60,623 nucleotides of DNA, taken from positions 1 to 60,623 of the forward strand of contig CAJPFG010000034.1 in NCBI GenBank assembly GCA_905339235.1, read 5' to 3'. The translations under genes and the position numbers were made by a program. Origin of the DNA: Phycisphaerales bacterium (lineage in GTDB: Bacteria; Planctomycetota; Phycisphaerae; Phycisphaerales; UBA1924). Shown here piece after piece: positions 34,471-42,816 of the stretch (positions are counted from its first letter, which is position 1; every line of letters starts with the position of its first letter). The notes beneath the pieces are model-generated. The model was not told where the DNA came from. It saw only the letters and a program-made list of their open reading frames with translations, and did not search any database.

Positions 34471-35334
34471 CTACTCGCCCATTGCCCGCGCCAACTTTCC
34501 CGCCAGCGCCGCGTTCGCCTTCACCAGTTCCACGTTCGCCCGCAGCGTCGCGCCCCCCGATACCTCGTGCAACTTCCCCAGCACCCGCGGCGTGACTTCA
34601 CGCCCGGTTCCCGCCTCGCCCTGTGCCTCCGCCAGCCACCGATCCCAGTCGCCGAGGTCAATCTCAAACGCCGACGGCACAGGGTTGGCGATGACAATCC
34701 CCCGCCCGGTCCGCGGCAGTTCCGTCCTCACAAACCGCGCCAACTCCGCGACATCATCAAACCTCGCATCCACCCCCGCTCCGCTCTCGCGCCGATAAAA
34801 CGCCGGGAACCGGTCGGTGCCGAACCCCACCACGCACACCCCGAGCGTCTCGAGCAGTTCCCGCGTCCCCTCGACATCCAGAACGCTCTTTACACCGCTC
34901 GTCACCACCGCCACCGGGAAACGTGTGAACGCCCCCAGGTCCGCGCTGATGTCCGGGCGCTCCGCCAGATCGTGGTGCAGCCCGCCCAACCCTCCCGTCG
35001 CGAACACCCGCACTCCCGCCGCGGCGCTCAACTCCATCGTTGCGCTCACCGTCGTCGCGGCGTGCTGCCGGCGGTAAATGAACACCCCGAGGTTCGAGGC
35101 GTTGGCCTTGGGAACGCTCTCGGCGTCGAGTATTTCGCCCAACTCCGGCCCATCCAATCCTACCGTCGGCCGTCCCGCGAACACGCCCACGAAGACCGGC
35201 GAGCCGCCCTCCCGCCGAACCACCGCGTCCAGTTCGGCCGCGAGCCCCCGGGCCTGCGCCCGCGGCACGCCATGCACCAGCAGCGTGGTTTCCAGCGCGA
35301 CCGGACTCGTCCCGACTCGTCGGACTACCTGCAT
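34471..35334 (-). CDS. psuG: Pseudouridine-5'-phosphate glycosidase
   Basis: Cleaves pseudouridine 5'-phosphate to uracil and ribose 5-phosphate (reversible C-C bond chemistry, Mn-dependent). 287 residues, slightly under the usual 300-310. Family motifs are visible: VALETTLLVHGVP (general-acid Glu, about residues 12-24), ASNLGVFI with TTVSATMELSAAAG (about 79-106), VFATGGLGGLHHD, SGVKSVLD (active-site Lys region), GFGTDRFPAFY and ANPVPSAFEI. The partner pseudouridine kinase gene (psuK), often adjacent, is not seen here. It is transcribed with or after the HU-like gene only if that gene's terminator is read through. Confidence 0.92.
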   Translation of the reverse strand: MQVVRRVGTSPVALETTLLVHGVPRAQARGLAAELDAVVRREGGSPVFVGVFAGRPTVGLDGPELGEILDAESVPKANASNLGVFIYRRQHAATTVSATMELSAAAGVRVFATGGLGGLHHDLAERPDISADLGAFTRFPVAVVTSGVKSVLDVEGTRELLETLGVCVVGFGTDRFPAFYRRESGAGVDARFDDVAELARFVRTELPRTGRGIVIANPVPSAFEIDLGDWDRWLAEAQGEAGTGREVTPRVLGKLHEVSGGATLRANVELVKANAALAGKLARAMGE

Positions 35335-35360
35335 CGCTGACTCTACGCAGCGGGCGCAGC

Positions 35361-35390
35361 AAAAAACGCCGCGCCCGGAAGGGCGCGGCG
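35361..35390 (-). terminator. Intrinsic terminator of the HU-like gene
   Basis: A perfect ten-base stem (CGCCGCGCCC at 35367-35376 with GGGCGCGGCG at 35381-35390) and a GGAA loop. On the minus strand the stem is followed by six U residues (AAAAAA at 35361-35366). It lies 26 bases after the HU-like stop and before psuG, so the two genes should be separate units. Confidence 0.93.
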
Positions 35391-35416
35391 TCGTATGCGT
35401 TTCCCACGAACTCCGC

Positions 35417-35785
35417 TTACACCGCGGACTTCAGGCCCTTGAGGGGGCGGACCTTGACCACCGTGCGGGCGGGCTTGGCCTTGAACATCTGCATCTCACC
35501 CGTGAACGGGTTCTTGCCTTCGCGAGCCGGCTGCGCGGGCTTGTGGATCGACTGCACCTTCATCAGGCCCGGCACCACGAACACGCGGGGCTTCGCCGCC
35601 GCGGGCTTGGCCAGGTCCGTCGTCATCACGCGGGTCAGCGTGTCGAACACGCCCGCGACCTGCTTCTTCGCGATGCCCACGTGGTCCGCGATCAGCCCGT
35701 ACAACTCGGACTTCTTGCGGGGTTTCGCCGACGCGGTGATCTTCGCGGGCTTCGGAGCGGCCTTCACTACGGTCTTCTTCGCCAT
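35417..35785 (-). CDS. HU/IHF-family DNA-binding protein with Lys/Ala/Pro N-terminal extension
   Basis: Nucleoid-type DNA-bending protein of 122 residues against the usual 90. An N-terminal extension of about 23 residues (MAKKTVVKAAPKPAKITASAK) precedes the HU fold: KKSELYGLIADHVGIAKKQVAGVFDTLTRVM (helices, about 24-54), the GLMKVQSIHKPAQPAREGKNPFTGE DNA-binding arm in parts (about 73-97; the usual RxxRxGRNPxTGE is altered to AREGKNPFTGE), and KPARTVVKVRPLKGLK at the end. The extension resembles histone H1-like tails. The GGAGG box seven bases before ATG 35785 is strong and the terminator perfect, so expression is likely high. Confidence 0.88.
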   Translation of the reverse strand: MAKKTVVKAAPKPAKITASAKPRKKSELYGLIADHVGIAKKQVAGVFDTLTRVMTTDLAKPAAAKPRVFVVPGLMKVQSIHKPAQPAREGKNPFTGEMQMFKAKPARTVVKVRPLKGLKSAV

Positions 35786-35962
35786 TGGGATCCTCCCTGA
35801 AAAGAGTGTTTTTCCGCCGTACTGAGAGCCACTTGTAGCACCCGGCGCGGCTTCATGCAAGTCACCGGCGGGCAATTCCACCGATTTCCGGCTTGTTTTT
35901 CGACTTTTCCACCAACCCGGCTCCACTCTTTCTTCCGGCGCTCTCGTCCGCCCGCCCGAAAC

Positions 35963-36724
35963 TCACCCTGAAAACAGCCCCGCGCGACGCTCCGCCTCTC
36001 CGTTCCGCGCCGTCCGGATCGTCACGATCAGCGGGCTGTGATCCGACAATCGGTCCAGCCTCAGGCGATGCTCGTACCGCGCGTCCACGAGCGCATCTCG
36101 TAGCAGCGGCGAGAGATACGCCGTGTCGATCCGCCCCTGTCCCTGCGGCCCCTCCCACGAGTTCTCCCGCCCCTGAGGGTTCACCACCCTCCACGCATCG
36201 ACGAATCCCAGCGTCACAAACGTCCCCAGCAGCGCCTCGCACCCGAACTCGTCGCCGTCCTGTCCCCTCCGTCCCGTGTTGAAATCACCCAGCACGATCA
36301 ACCGACAGCCCGCCGACCCCCTTCCGACGCCGATCACCCTCCGCCAGAATCCCGCCTTTCGCCCCGGATTCCCATCATCCGGCACGTGCACACCCAGCAC
36401 CTCCAACCCCCATGCCGGCACCCGCGCACGCAGCCACCGCCCGCCGACGCCCCCCATGTCACCGGGCTGGTCCACCGCCTCCAGTCGCTCCCGGCACGCC
36501 ATCAGCATCCCGTTCCCCCCCTCCCGGCCGGGCGCCACCGCCTGATGCTCCAACCCCGCGTCCGCCAACTGCGCCCGAATCTGCCCGCCCCGCGCCGTGC
36601 GAAACTCCGTCAGTACCACCAGGTCCGCGGCCAACTCGTGCAGCGCCAGCCCGATCGCCGGGGTCCGCTTCGGGCCCCCGCCGTGCAGAATGTTCCACGT
36701 CACCAGGCGCACCGTCGATTCCAT
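35963..36724 (-). CDS. Endonuclease/exonuclease/phosphatase (EEP) family protein
   Basis: Metal-dependent phosphoesterase of the DNase I-like fold; substrate unknown. 253 residues. Visible motifs: LVTWNILHGGG near the start (Asn for metal), VVLTEFRTARG (catalytic Glu, about residues 36-46), a GVHVPDDG stretch, VLGDFNTGRRGQD (Asp-Phe-Asn, about 142-154) and the terminal LDRLSDHSPLIV (Asp-His pair). All usual catalytic positions are present, so it should be active. The start ATG 36724 lies 11 bases from the divergent start of the BtpA-like gene, so one promoter region is very short. Confidence 0.88.
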   Translation of the reverse strand: MESTVRLVTWNILHGGGPKRTPAIGLALHELAADLVVLTEFRTARGGQIRAQLADAGLEHQAVAPGREGGNGMLMACRERLEAVDQPGDMGGVGGRWLRARVPAWGLEVLGVHVPDDGNPGRKAGFWRRVIGVGRGSAGCRLIVLGDFNTGRRGQDGDEFGCEALLGTFVTLGFVDAWRVVNPQGRENSWEGPQGQGRIDTAYLSPLLRDALVDARYEHRLRLDRLSDHSPLIVTIRTARNGEAERRAGLFSG

Positions 36725-36735
36725 GGGCCCACGGT

Positions 36736-37560
36736 ATGTTCGCGGCGGATCGCTCCGATTTCCGCTACGCTCCCCACGTGCTCCCCCGCAACGCGCTCAT
36801 CGGCATGGTCCACGTCGCCGCCCTCCCGGGCACGCCCCACTCACGCCTGCGGGTGGACGAGATCTTCCGTCGCGCCGCCGACGAGGCCCGCGTGCTCGCC
36901 AAAGCCGGCTTCGACGCCATGATGATCGAGAACATGCACGACCGCCCCTACGTCAACGGCCCCCACGGCCCGGAGACGGTCGCCCTCATGACCCTGGTCG
37001 CTCTTGCGGTGCGCGAGGCCGCGCCCAACCTGCCCCTGGGCGTGCAGATCCTCTCGCTGGGACACAAGGAATCTCTGGCGGTCGCCCTCGCCGCGGGCGC
37101 CGAGTTCATCCGCGTCGAGAACTTCGTCTTCGCACACGTCGCCGACGAAGGGCTCATGCCCAACGCCACCGCCCCCGAACTCCTGCGCTACCGCAAAGCC
37201 ATCGGCGCCATGCACATCAAAATCTTCGCGGACATCAAGAAGAAGCACGCCAGCCACGCGCTGACCGCCGACCTTTCGATCGCGCAGTCCGCCCACGCCG
37301 CGGAGTTCTTCGGCGCCGACGGCGTCATCGTGACCGGCGCCTTCACCGGCGAAGCCGCCAGCGAGGACGACCTCGCCCAGGTACGGGCCGCGACGCGCCT
37401 GCCGGTGCTGGTCGGCTCCGGGGTTACACCCGCCCAGGTCCGCGGCCTATTCAAGCACGCCGACGCCCTGATCGTGGGGTCCTCCATCAAGCGCGGCGGA
37501 GTCTGGAGCAATCCGGTGGACTTGGCCCGGGCAAAGGCCATCGTCCGCGCGCGGCGATGA
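36736..37560 (+). CDS. BtpA/SgcQ-family TIM-barrel protein
   Basis: 274 residues if the first ATG is used. The conserved part begins IGMVHVAALPGTPHS (about residue 22), then DAMMIENMHDRPY, LGVQILSLGHKESLAVALAAGAEFIRVE, FADIKKKHASHALTA, FFGADGVIVTGAFTGE and PVLVGSGVTPAQV. These are the repeated strand motifs of the BtpA family, named for a cyanobacterial photosystem I biogenesis factor but widespread with unknown function. The exact start is unsure: GTG at 36778 would remove a non-conserved lead of 14 residues. It lies divergent to the EEP gene and is followed by the 21-bp repeat array. Confidence 0.85.
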   Translation: MFAADRSDFRYAPHVLPRNALIGMVHVAALPGTPHSRLRVDEIFRRAADEARVLAKAGFDAMMIENMHDRPYVNGPHGPETVALMTLVALAVREAAPNLPLGVQILSLGHKESLAVALAAGAEFIRVENFVFAHVADEGLMPNATAPELLRYRKAIGAMHIKIFADIKKKHASHALTADLSIAQSAHAAEFFGADGVIVTGAFTGEAASEDDLAQVRAATRLPVLVGSGVTPAQVRGLFKHADALIVGSSIKRGGVWSNPVDLARAKAIVRARR

Positions 37561-37606
37561 GTCCGAGAAAACCCACGCGGAGGGGCCGCACGAAGGCCGC
37601 GCTGCC

Positions 37607-37774
37607 ACGCCCGGTCGTTGGGATGGGACGCCCAGTCGTTGGGACGGGACGCCCAGCCGTTGGGGCGGGACGCGCAACCGTTGGGGCGGGATGCCCAGTC
37701 GTTGAGACGGGACGCGCAGCCGCTGGGGCGGGACGCGCAGCCGTCGAAGCGGGACGCGCAATCGTTCGGGACGC
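37607..37774. repeat. Tandem array, eight units of 21 bp
   Basis: Eight units, starting at 37607 and repeating every 21 bp, with consensus ACGC(C/G)CAG(T/C)CGTTGGG(A/G)CGGG. They differ by point changes only; no unit has changed length. In the plus frame from 37618 the array would encode repeats of G-R-D-A-Q-(P/S)-L, and other frames also stay open. It begins 46 bases after the BtpA-like stop and ends about 147 bases before the GH127 gene, so it probably is not translated. Confidence 0.85.
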
Positions 37775-37921
37775 CGTTACCAGGACCTCGCGAGGGTTAT
37801 CCAGCCCTGTTCCGGGGTCGTGGGGGATCATTGGGCTCGGGGCTCTCCGTCATTCCTGCGCGTGTACCGTTCTGCGTCCCGTGCCCGTCCGTCCTTGGTT
37901 ACACACCACCGCGGAGCCGCC

Positions 37922-40288
37922 ATGCTTCCCATCCTCGCCGCGCTTCTCCTCGCGCAGCCGCAGCCCGTTCCCTTCACCAACGTCACCTTCACGGACGACT
38001 TCTGGGCCCCGCGTCAGAAGATCAACGCCGCCGCCACGCTCGATCAGAACTTCACGCAGTGCGAATCCACCGGCCGCATCGCCAACCTCAAGAAAGCCGG
38101 CGAAGGAGCCAAGGGCGGGTTCCAGGGTTACTTCTTCAACGATTCCGACGTCTTCAAGGCCGTGGAAGGCGCGGCCTACGTCTACGCGACCACGAAGGAC
38201 CGCGACCTGCGCAAACGCATGGACGCGATCGTGGACACCATCGTCAAGGCCCAGCAGCCCGACGGCTACCTCGACTCCTACTTCATCATCGAGAAGCCCG
38301 ACGACAAATGGTCCAACCTCAAAGACATGCACGAACTCTACTGCGCCGGCCACCTCATCGAGGCCGGCATCGCCCATCACCAGGCCACCGGCGAGCGCAC
38401 GCTCCTCGACGCCGCGGTGAAACTCGCCGATCTCATCGACAACACCTTCGGCCCCGCGCCGAAGCGCCCGGGCGTCTGCGGCCACCCCGAGATCGAACTC
38501 GCGCTCGTCCGCCTCTACCGCCACACCGGCCAGCAACGCTACCTCGACCTCGCCCGCTACTTCGTCCGCGCCCGCGGTGATGTCACGCAGGGCCGGCGCG
38601 ACCTCTACGGCGAGTACGCCCAGGACCACATGCCGCTGGTCGAGCAGACCAAGGTCGCCGGCCACGCGGTGCGGGCTATGTACCTCTACTCGGCCGCGAC
38701 GGATCTCGCTTCGATCGACCGCCGCCCCGATGACCCCATGGTCGCCACGCTCGACAACCTCTGGGACAACCTCACGCTCCGCAAGATGTACCTCACCGGC
38801 GGCATCGGCAACTCCTCAAGCAACGAAGGCTTCACCCGCGACTTCGACCTGCCCAACGACACCGCCTACGCCGAAACCTGTGCGGGCATCGGTCTCATCA
38901 TGTGGGCCCACCGCATGAACCTTCTCCACGACGAATCCCGCTACATCGATGTCATGGAACTCTCCCTCTACAACGCCGCGCTCTCCGGCATCTCCCAGGA
39001 CGGCCGCTCGTTCTTCTATGTCAACCCCATGTCCAGCAAAGGCCAGCACGCCCGCCAGCCGTGGTATTCCTGCGCCTGCTGCCCGCCCAACATCCTCCGC
39101 CTCATCGCCTCCCTGGGCGGGTACGTCGCCACCACGCACGACGCCCCCAATCCCGCCCTCACCCTCAATCTCTACGCGGGCTGCAACATTCGCACCGAGG
39201 TCAACAAGGTCCCCGTCCGCGTCGAAGTTGACACCCGCTACCCCTGGGACGGTCAGGTCAACATCCGCGTCCGCCCACAGCACTCCACCCGCTTCACGCT
39301 CCGCCTTCGCGTGCCCGGCTGGGCCGAGTCCGTCAAGGTCTCCGCCGGCGGCGGACCCATCACCCCCGCCCCCGAGCAGAAGTCCGGCTACCTCGAAATT
39401 AACCGCGCCTGGACCGACGACCAGATCACCCTCGAGTTCCTCATCACCCCGCGCACGCTCGTCGCCGATCCTCGCATCGCCGCCGCCCGCGGCCACGTCG
39501 CCTTCGCCCGGGGCCCGCTCATCTACTGCTTCGAGTCCATTGACCAGCCCGCCACCCTCTCCTCGCTCTTCGTCAACACCGCCCGCGGCCTCACCTCGCA
39601 GTGGGACGCCAAACTCGGCCTCAACACCCTCCACGCCTGGGGCAATCACCTCTCCGCCCAACCTTTCGACGACAACCCCTACGTCACCGTCGCCCGCGGC
39701 GATGAGATCTACCTCACCGCCGTGCCGTACTACTCCTGGGCCAACCGCTCCAAGCCCGGAACTCCAGCCGAGATGATGGTCTGGATGCCCTCCTCCGACG
39801 CCGTCGCCGCCGGCAGCCGCCCCTCCGGCCCCACGGCCAGCGCTTCGCACACCTGGCACTCCGATTCCACCGATGCCCTTTCTGACGGCCTCGTCGGCAA
39901 CTCCTCCTCCGCCGCCGACACCCCGCGCCACACCTGGTGGCCGCGCAAGGGTTCTGAAGAATGGGTCCGCTACGACTTCACCTCGACGCGCGAAATCATC
40001 GCCGTGCGCGTCTACTGGTTCGACGATTCCTCCCGCGGCGGTGGCTGCGCCCTCCCCGCCTCCTGGCGAGTCGAATACCTCGACGGCGCCGTCTGGCAGG
40101 AGTGCGAACTCCTCCCAGGCAACACCTACGCCGCGGCCGCCGACGCCTTCAACTCCGTCCGTTTCAAGCCCGTCACAACCACCGCCGTCCGCGTGGTCGC
40201 GAAACTCGCCGCCGCCAACTCCGCCGGAATCATCGAATGGGAAGTGGACTCGCACCGAGCCTCACCCCGGTTGGCCCCCAACCGCTAG
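37922..40288 (+). CDS. GH127-family glycosidase (beta-L-arabinofuranosidase-like) with C-terminal discoidin-type domain
   Basis: 788 residues. The short signal peptide MLPILAALLLAQPQP suggests export. The (alpha/alpha)6 barrel is evident from FTDDFWAPRQK at about residue 19, DVFKAVEGAAY, QQPDGYLDSYFI, DMHELYCAGHLIEAG and KMYLTGGIGNSSSNEGFTRDFDLPNDTAYAETCA (in parts). The cysteine cluster SCACCPPN (Cys384, 386 and 387) is the zinc-thiolate nucleophile site of GH127 (formerly DUF1680). After two beta domains, the last 130 residues (TSTREIIAVRVYWFDDSSRGGGC onward) resemble an F5/8-type C sugar-binding domain. It probably takes arabinofuranose off plant or algal polymers. The 361-bp gap before it holds the repeat array. 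Confidence 0.92.
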   Translation: MLPILAALLLAQPQPVPFTNVTFTDDFWAPRQKINAAATLDQNFTQCESTGRIANLKKAGEGAKGGFQGYFFNDSDVFKAVEGAAYVYATTKDRDLRKRMDAIVDTIVKAQQPDGYLDSYFIIEKPDDKWSNLKDMHELYCAGHLIEAGIAHHQATGERTLLDAAVKLADLIDNTFGPAPKRPGVCGHPEIELALVRLYRHTGQQRYLDLARYFVRARGDVTQGRRDLYGEYAQDHMPLVEQTKVAGHAVRAMYLYSAATDLASIDRRPDDPMVATLDNLWDNLTLRKMYLTGGIGNSSSNEGFTRDFDLPNDTAYAETCAGIGLIMWAHRMNLLHDESRYIDVMELSLYNAALSGISQDGRSFFYVNPMSSKGQHARQPWYSCACCPPNILRLIASLGGYVATTHDAPNPALTLNLYAGCNIRTEVNKVPVRVEVDTRYPWDGQVNIRVRPQHSTRFTLRLRVPGWAESVKVSAGGGPITPAPEQKSGYLEINRAWTDDQITLEFLITPRTLVADPRIAAARGHVAFARGPLIYCFESIDQPATLSSLFVNTARGLTSQWDAKLGLNTLHAWGNHLSAQPFDDNPYVTVARGDEIYLTAVPYYSWANRSKPGTPAEMMVWMPSSDAVAAGSRPSGPTASASHTWHSDSTDALSDGLVGNSSSAADTPRHTWWPRKGSEEWVRYDFTSTREIIAVRVYWFDDSSRGGGCALPASWRVEYLDGAVWQECELLPGNTYAAAADAFNSVRFKPVTTTAVRVVAKLAAANSAGIIEWEVDSHRASPRLAPNR

Positions 40289-40324
40289 CCGCGCCTGCGC
40301 GATTCCCCGACTCGCCGAGTGCGA

Positions 40325-42226
40325 TCACGCCGCCCGTCGCATGCCGACGGTTCCACGCCCGGCCGCCATCAGCCGATGCGTCAGCCGGATCAACTCGCCG
40401 GGCGCGATCGGCTTGGAGTGATAGTCGTCGCACCCGGCCTTCAGGCATTTCTCACGGTCTCCCGTCATCGCGTGCGCGGTCAGCGCGATAATCGGGTATG
40501 CGTACCCGCCCCGCCGAAGTTCCCGCGTGGCCGTGTACCCGTCCATGATCGGCATCTGCATGTCCATGAGCACCACGCCGAACGGATCGCCCGCCTTCGC
40601 CGCCGCCCGCGCTCGTTCCACCGCATCCCTTCCGTTCTCCACGACCTCCACGCACGCGCCCGCCTTTCGCAGGTGGAACGCGATCAGCCTCTGGTTGTCC
40701 GGCCCATCCTCCGCGAGCAGCACCTTCCCCGTCAGCGCGGGCAGCGGCTCCGTGTTCTCTGTTTCGGCGCACGCGATCGCCTCGCGAGCGCCGCGGATCA
40801 TCCGGACGCCCGAGAGATCGCCCGTCGGCAGCCGCAGCGAAAAGGTGCTCCCCTTTCCCGGATCACTCACAACCGAAATGTCCCCCTCCAGCGCTTGCGC
40901 AAGCCGCTTCGAGATCGCCAGCCCCAGCCCCGTCCCGCCAAACCGGCGGGTCTGCGAACTATCCAACTGCGTGAAGGGCTGAAACAGCCGACCAACCTCC
41001 TCTTCCGTCATCCCGATGCCCGAGTCGGTCACCTCGATCGACACGAACGGCATCGGAGCCTCCACCCCTTCCGACCGCACCACGACTCGCACCTCTCCCG
41101 CCTCCGTGAACTTAACCGCGTTCCCCACCAGGTTCATCAGTATTTGCCGGACACGCAACTCGTCCGTGCGAATCACCTCCGGCACCGGGAACACGTACTC
41201 CACCTCGAGCGTTACGTTTTTCCCCAACGCCCTGACCCGCATCAGCGCCGCCACTTCCGCTACGATCTGGCACACCCGGCAAGGCGCGGCCGCCAGCGTC
41301 ATCCGCCCGGCCTCGATCTTCGAGATATCCAGGATGTCGTTGATCACGTTGACCAGGTGCTCTCCGTTGCGCCGGATCGTCAGCACATGCTCGCCCCTCT
41401 CCCCCGCCGACAGCGCCGGATCCTGCAACAGGTCCGCGTACCCGATGATCGCCGTCATCGGCGTACGTATCTCATGGCTCATGTTCGCCAGGAACTCGCT
41501 CTTCGCCCGGTTCGAGGCCTCGGACTGCGCCCGCGCCACCTCCAGTTCCGCCGTCCGCTCGCGAACCTGCCCCTCGACCGTCGCCGCGTTCGCCTCGATC
41601 TCCGCCCTCGCGTGCGCGACGCTTCCCGCCTCGCGAAGCCCGCGAAACACCGACAGAAGCAACACCGTGTCCTCGAACGCAACCCACCCCGCGTGCTCCA
41701 GCCACCGCCACGGCTGCGCGTACGTAACCCCGAACACCGACCTCGGCCAAAGCGCCCCGCGCAGCCAATGGTCCGCCGCTACGATCAGCGTGGCCGTGAC
41801 GAGGACTCGCCAATCCCGGTAAAACGCCAGAAACGCGAGCGACCCGAACACGTGAAAGTGGGTCTCGATCCGCCCGCCCGTCGCATGGATCAGCAACGAC
41901 GAATACAGCACCTGTGCCGCCCCGATGCAGTGCCGAGTCACCGACGCGCCGGGCGCCAGGATCGCCAGCACCGTCGGAAACAGCGTCAACAGACCCCCCA
42001 GCACGATCGCCGACCACACGTGAAGGTGAATCGTGCTGGTCGCCCCGGTCCACGCTCGCGGCGTGATGAAGACCGCCGCCAGTATCGCGCCCGGCCACTG
42101 CACCGCCAGCAGCACCACGAAGAGCCGGTCCGTCGAGCATCGCGACCGCCTCAGATCTTCCGCGAGCAACTCCCGCGCCCGCGCATGCACCACCCCATCC
42201 CCTCGACCTATCTCGGTTGGGTTCAT
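40325..42226 (-). CDS. Hybrid sensor histidine kinase with multi-helix membrane sensor and receiver domain
   Basis: 633 residues. About six membrane helices (residues 35-210; with THFHVFGSLAFLAFYRDW, a known pattern of MASE-type sensors) are followed by a short coiled coil, HisKA with NMSHEIRTP (phosphoacceptor His251), an ATPase domain with NLVGNAVKF, DSGIGM and GGTGLGLAI, and a C-terminal receiver domain with VVLMDMQMP (phosphoacceptor Asp555) and the conserved Lys in HSKPI. All catalytic positions are intact. No output domain or regulator lies next door. Its start overlaps the upstream small-thiol-protein stop (ATGA), so the two are co-expressed. Confidence 0.93.
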   Translation of the reverse strand: MNPTEIGRGDGVVHARARELLAEDLRRSRCSTDRLFVVLLAVQWPGAILAAVFITPRAWTGATSTIHLHVWSAIVLGGLLTLFPTVLAILAPGASVTRHCIGAAQVLYSSLLIHATGGRIETHFHVFGSLAFLAFYRDWRVLVTATLIVAADHWLRGALWPRSVFGVTYAQPWRWLEHAGWVAFEDTVLLLSVFRGLREAGSVAHARAEIEANAATVEGQVRERTAELEVARAQSEASNRAKSEFLANMSHEIRTPMTAIIGYADLLQDPALSAGERGEHVLTIRRNGEHLVNVINDILDISKIEAGRMTLAAAPCRVCQIVAEVAALMRVRALGKNVTLEVEYVFPVPEVIRTDELRVRQILMNLVGNAVKFTEAGEVRVVVRSEGVEAPMPFVSIEVTDSGIGMTEEEVGRLFQPFTQLDSSQTRRFGGTGLGLAISKRLAQALEGDISVVSDPGKGSTFSLRLPTGDLSGVRMIRGAREAIACAETENTEPLPALTGKVLLAEDGPDNQRLIAFHLRKAGACVEVVENGRDAVERARAAAKAGDPFGVVLMDMQMPIMDGYTATRELRRGGYAYPIIALTAHAMTGDREKCLKAGCDDYHSKPIAPGELIRLTHRLMAAGRGTVGMRRAA

Positions 42227-42816
42227 TCCTCTTCCTCATCCCGAATGGTGCAGCCGTACGCCGGATACGCCGACAGCCCCTCGCCCCTCAGCAGCCGCGA
42301 GAGCACGGCCTCCGCGCCCGCGTTGTCGCCCGAATGCCCGCGTGATCCCGTGATGCCTCCCGAGAACACGACCTGGTCGTTCGCGTCGCGGACCACCACA
42401 TGGCCCGAAACGACCGCGCCCAAACCCGCCGCGGCACGCCCGTCCGGGTCCGTCCACACCCGAACTCCCGGGATCGACGACGCGTTGTCCCACGTCGTGC
42501 CGTATGCCCAGCGATCCGGCTCCTCCGCGGGGCGGAAGAACCCGACCTCATACCTCGCTTCGCGAGGCGCCGCCGCGATGATCCTCGCCAGTTCCTCGAT
42601 AGTCGCCCGCGTGCACGGGCAGTGGGGGTGCGCGTACACCGTCACCAGAAACCCGCCCGGCGCTCCCCCACCGGGCGCAGGTGAACCCGCGGGCCCGGGC
42701 CGGCCGGCATGCCAACCCAGCGCGAGTACAAATCCGAGGATCGCGATCCCCCAGCACACCACCGCGCCCGCGACCACCACGGGGCGCGCCGAACTTCGGG
42801 TCGGCTGTGACTTCAT
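42223..42816 (-). CDS. Membrane-anchored thioredoxin-like protein with HCPC motif
   Basis: 197 residues: a short basic N-terminus, one membrane helix (about 11-33: VVVAGAVVCWGIAILGFVLAL), a Gly/Pro linker, then an extracytoplasmic domain starting LVTVYAHPHCPCTRATIEELARI (in parts, about 55-77). The CPC pair sits where redox CxxC sits in thioredoxin-like proteins, giving an unusual CxC. A few planctomycete and myxobacterial proteins named RedB-like share this look, as I recall. It precedes the hybrid kinase in an ATGA overlap, so it may tune or sense for it. The start at 42816 has an AGGA box immediately before ATG, which is closer than usual, so the start is tentative. Confidence 0.6.
   Translation of the reverse strand: MKSQPTRSSARPVVVAGAVVCWGIAILGFVLALGWHAGRPGPAGSPAPGGGAPGGFLVTVYAHPHCPCTRATIEELARIIAAAPREARYEVGFFRPAEEPDRWAYGTTWDNASSIPGVRVWTDPDGRAAAGLGAVVSGHVVVRDANDQVVFSGGITGSRGHSGDNAGAEAVLSRLLRGEGLSAYPAYGCTIRDEEEE

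Noticed and set aside
36276..36922. Plus-strand frames opposite the EEP gene
   Set aside because: They have Pro/Arg/His-rich shadow composition; the minus-strand EEP motifs are complete.
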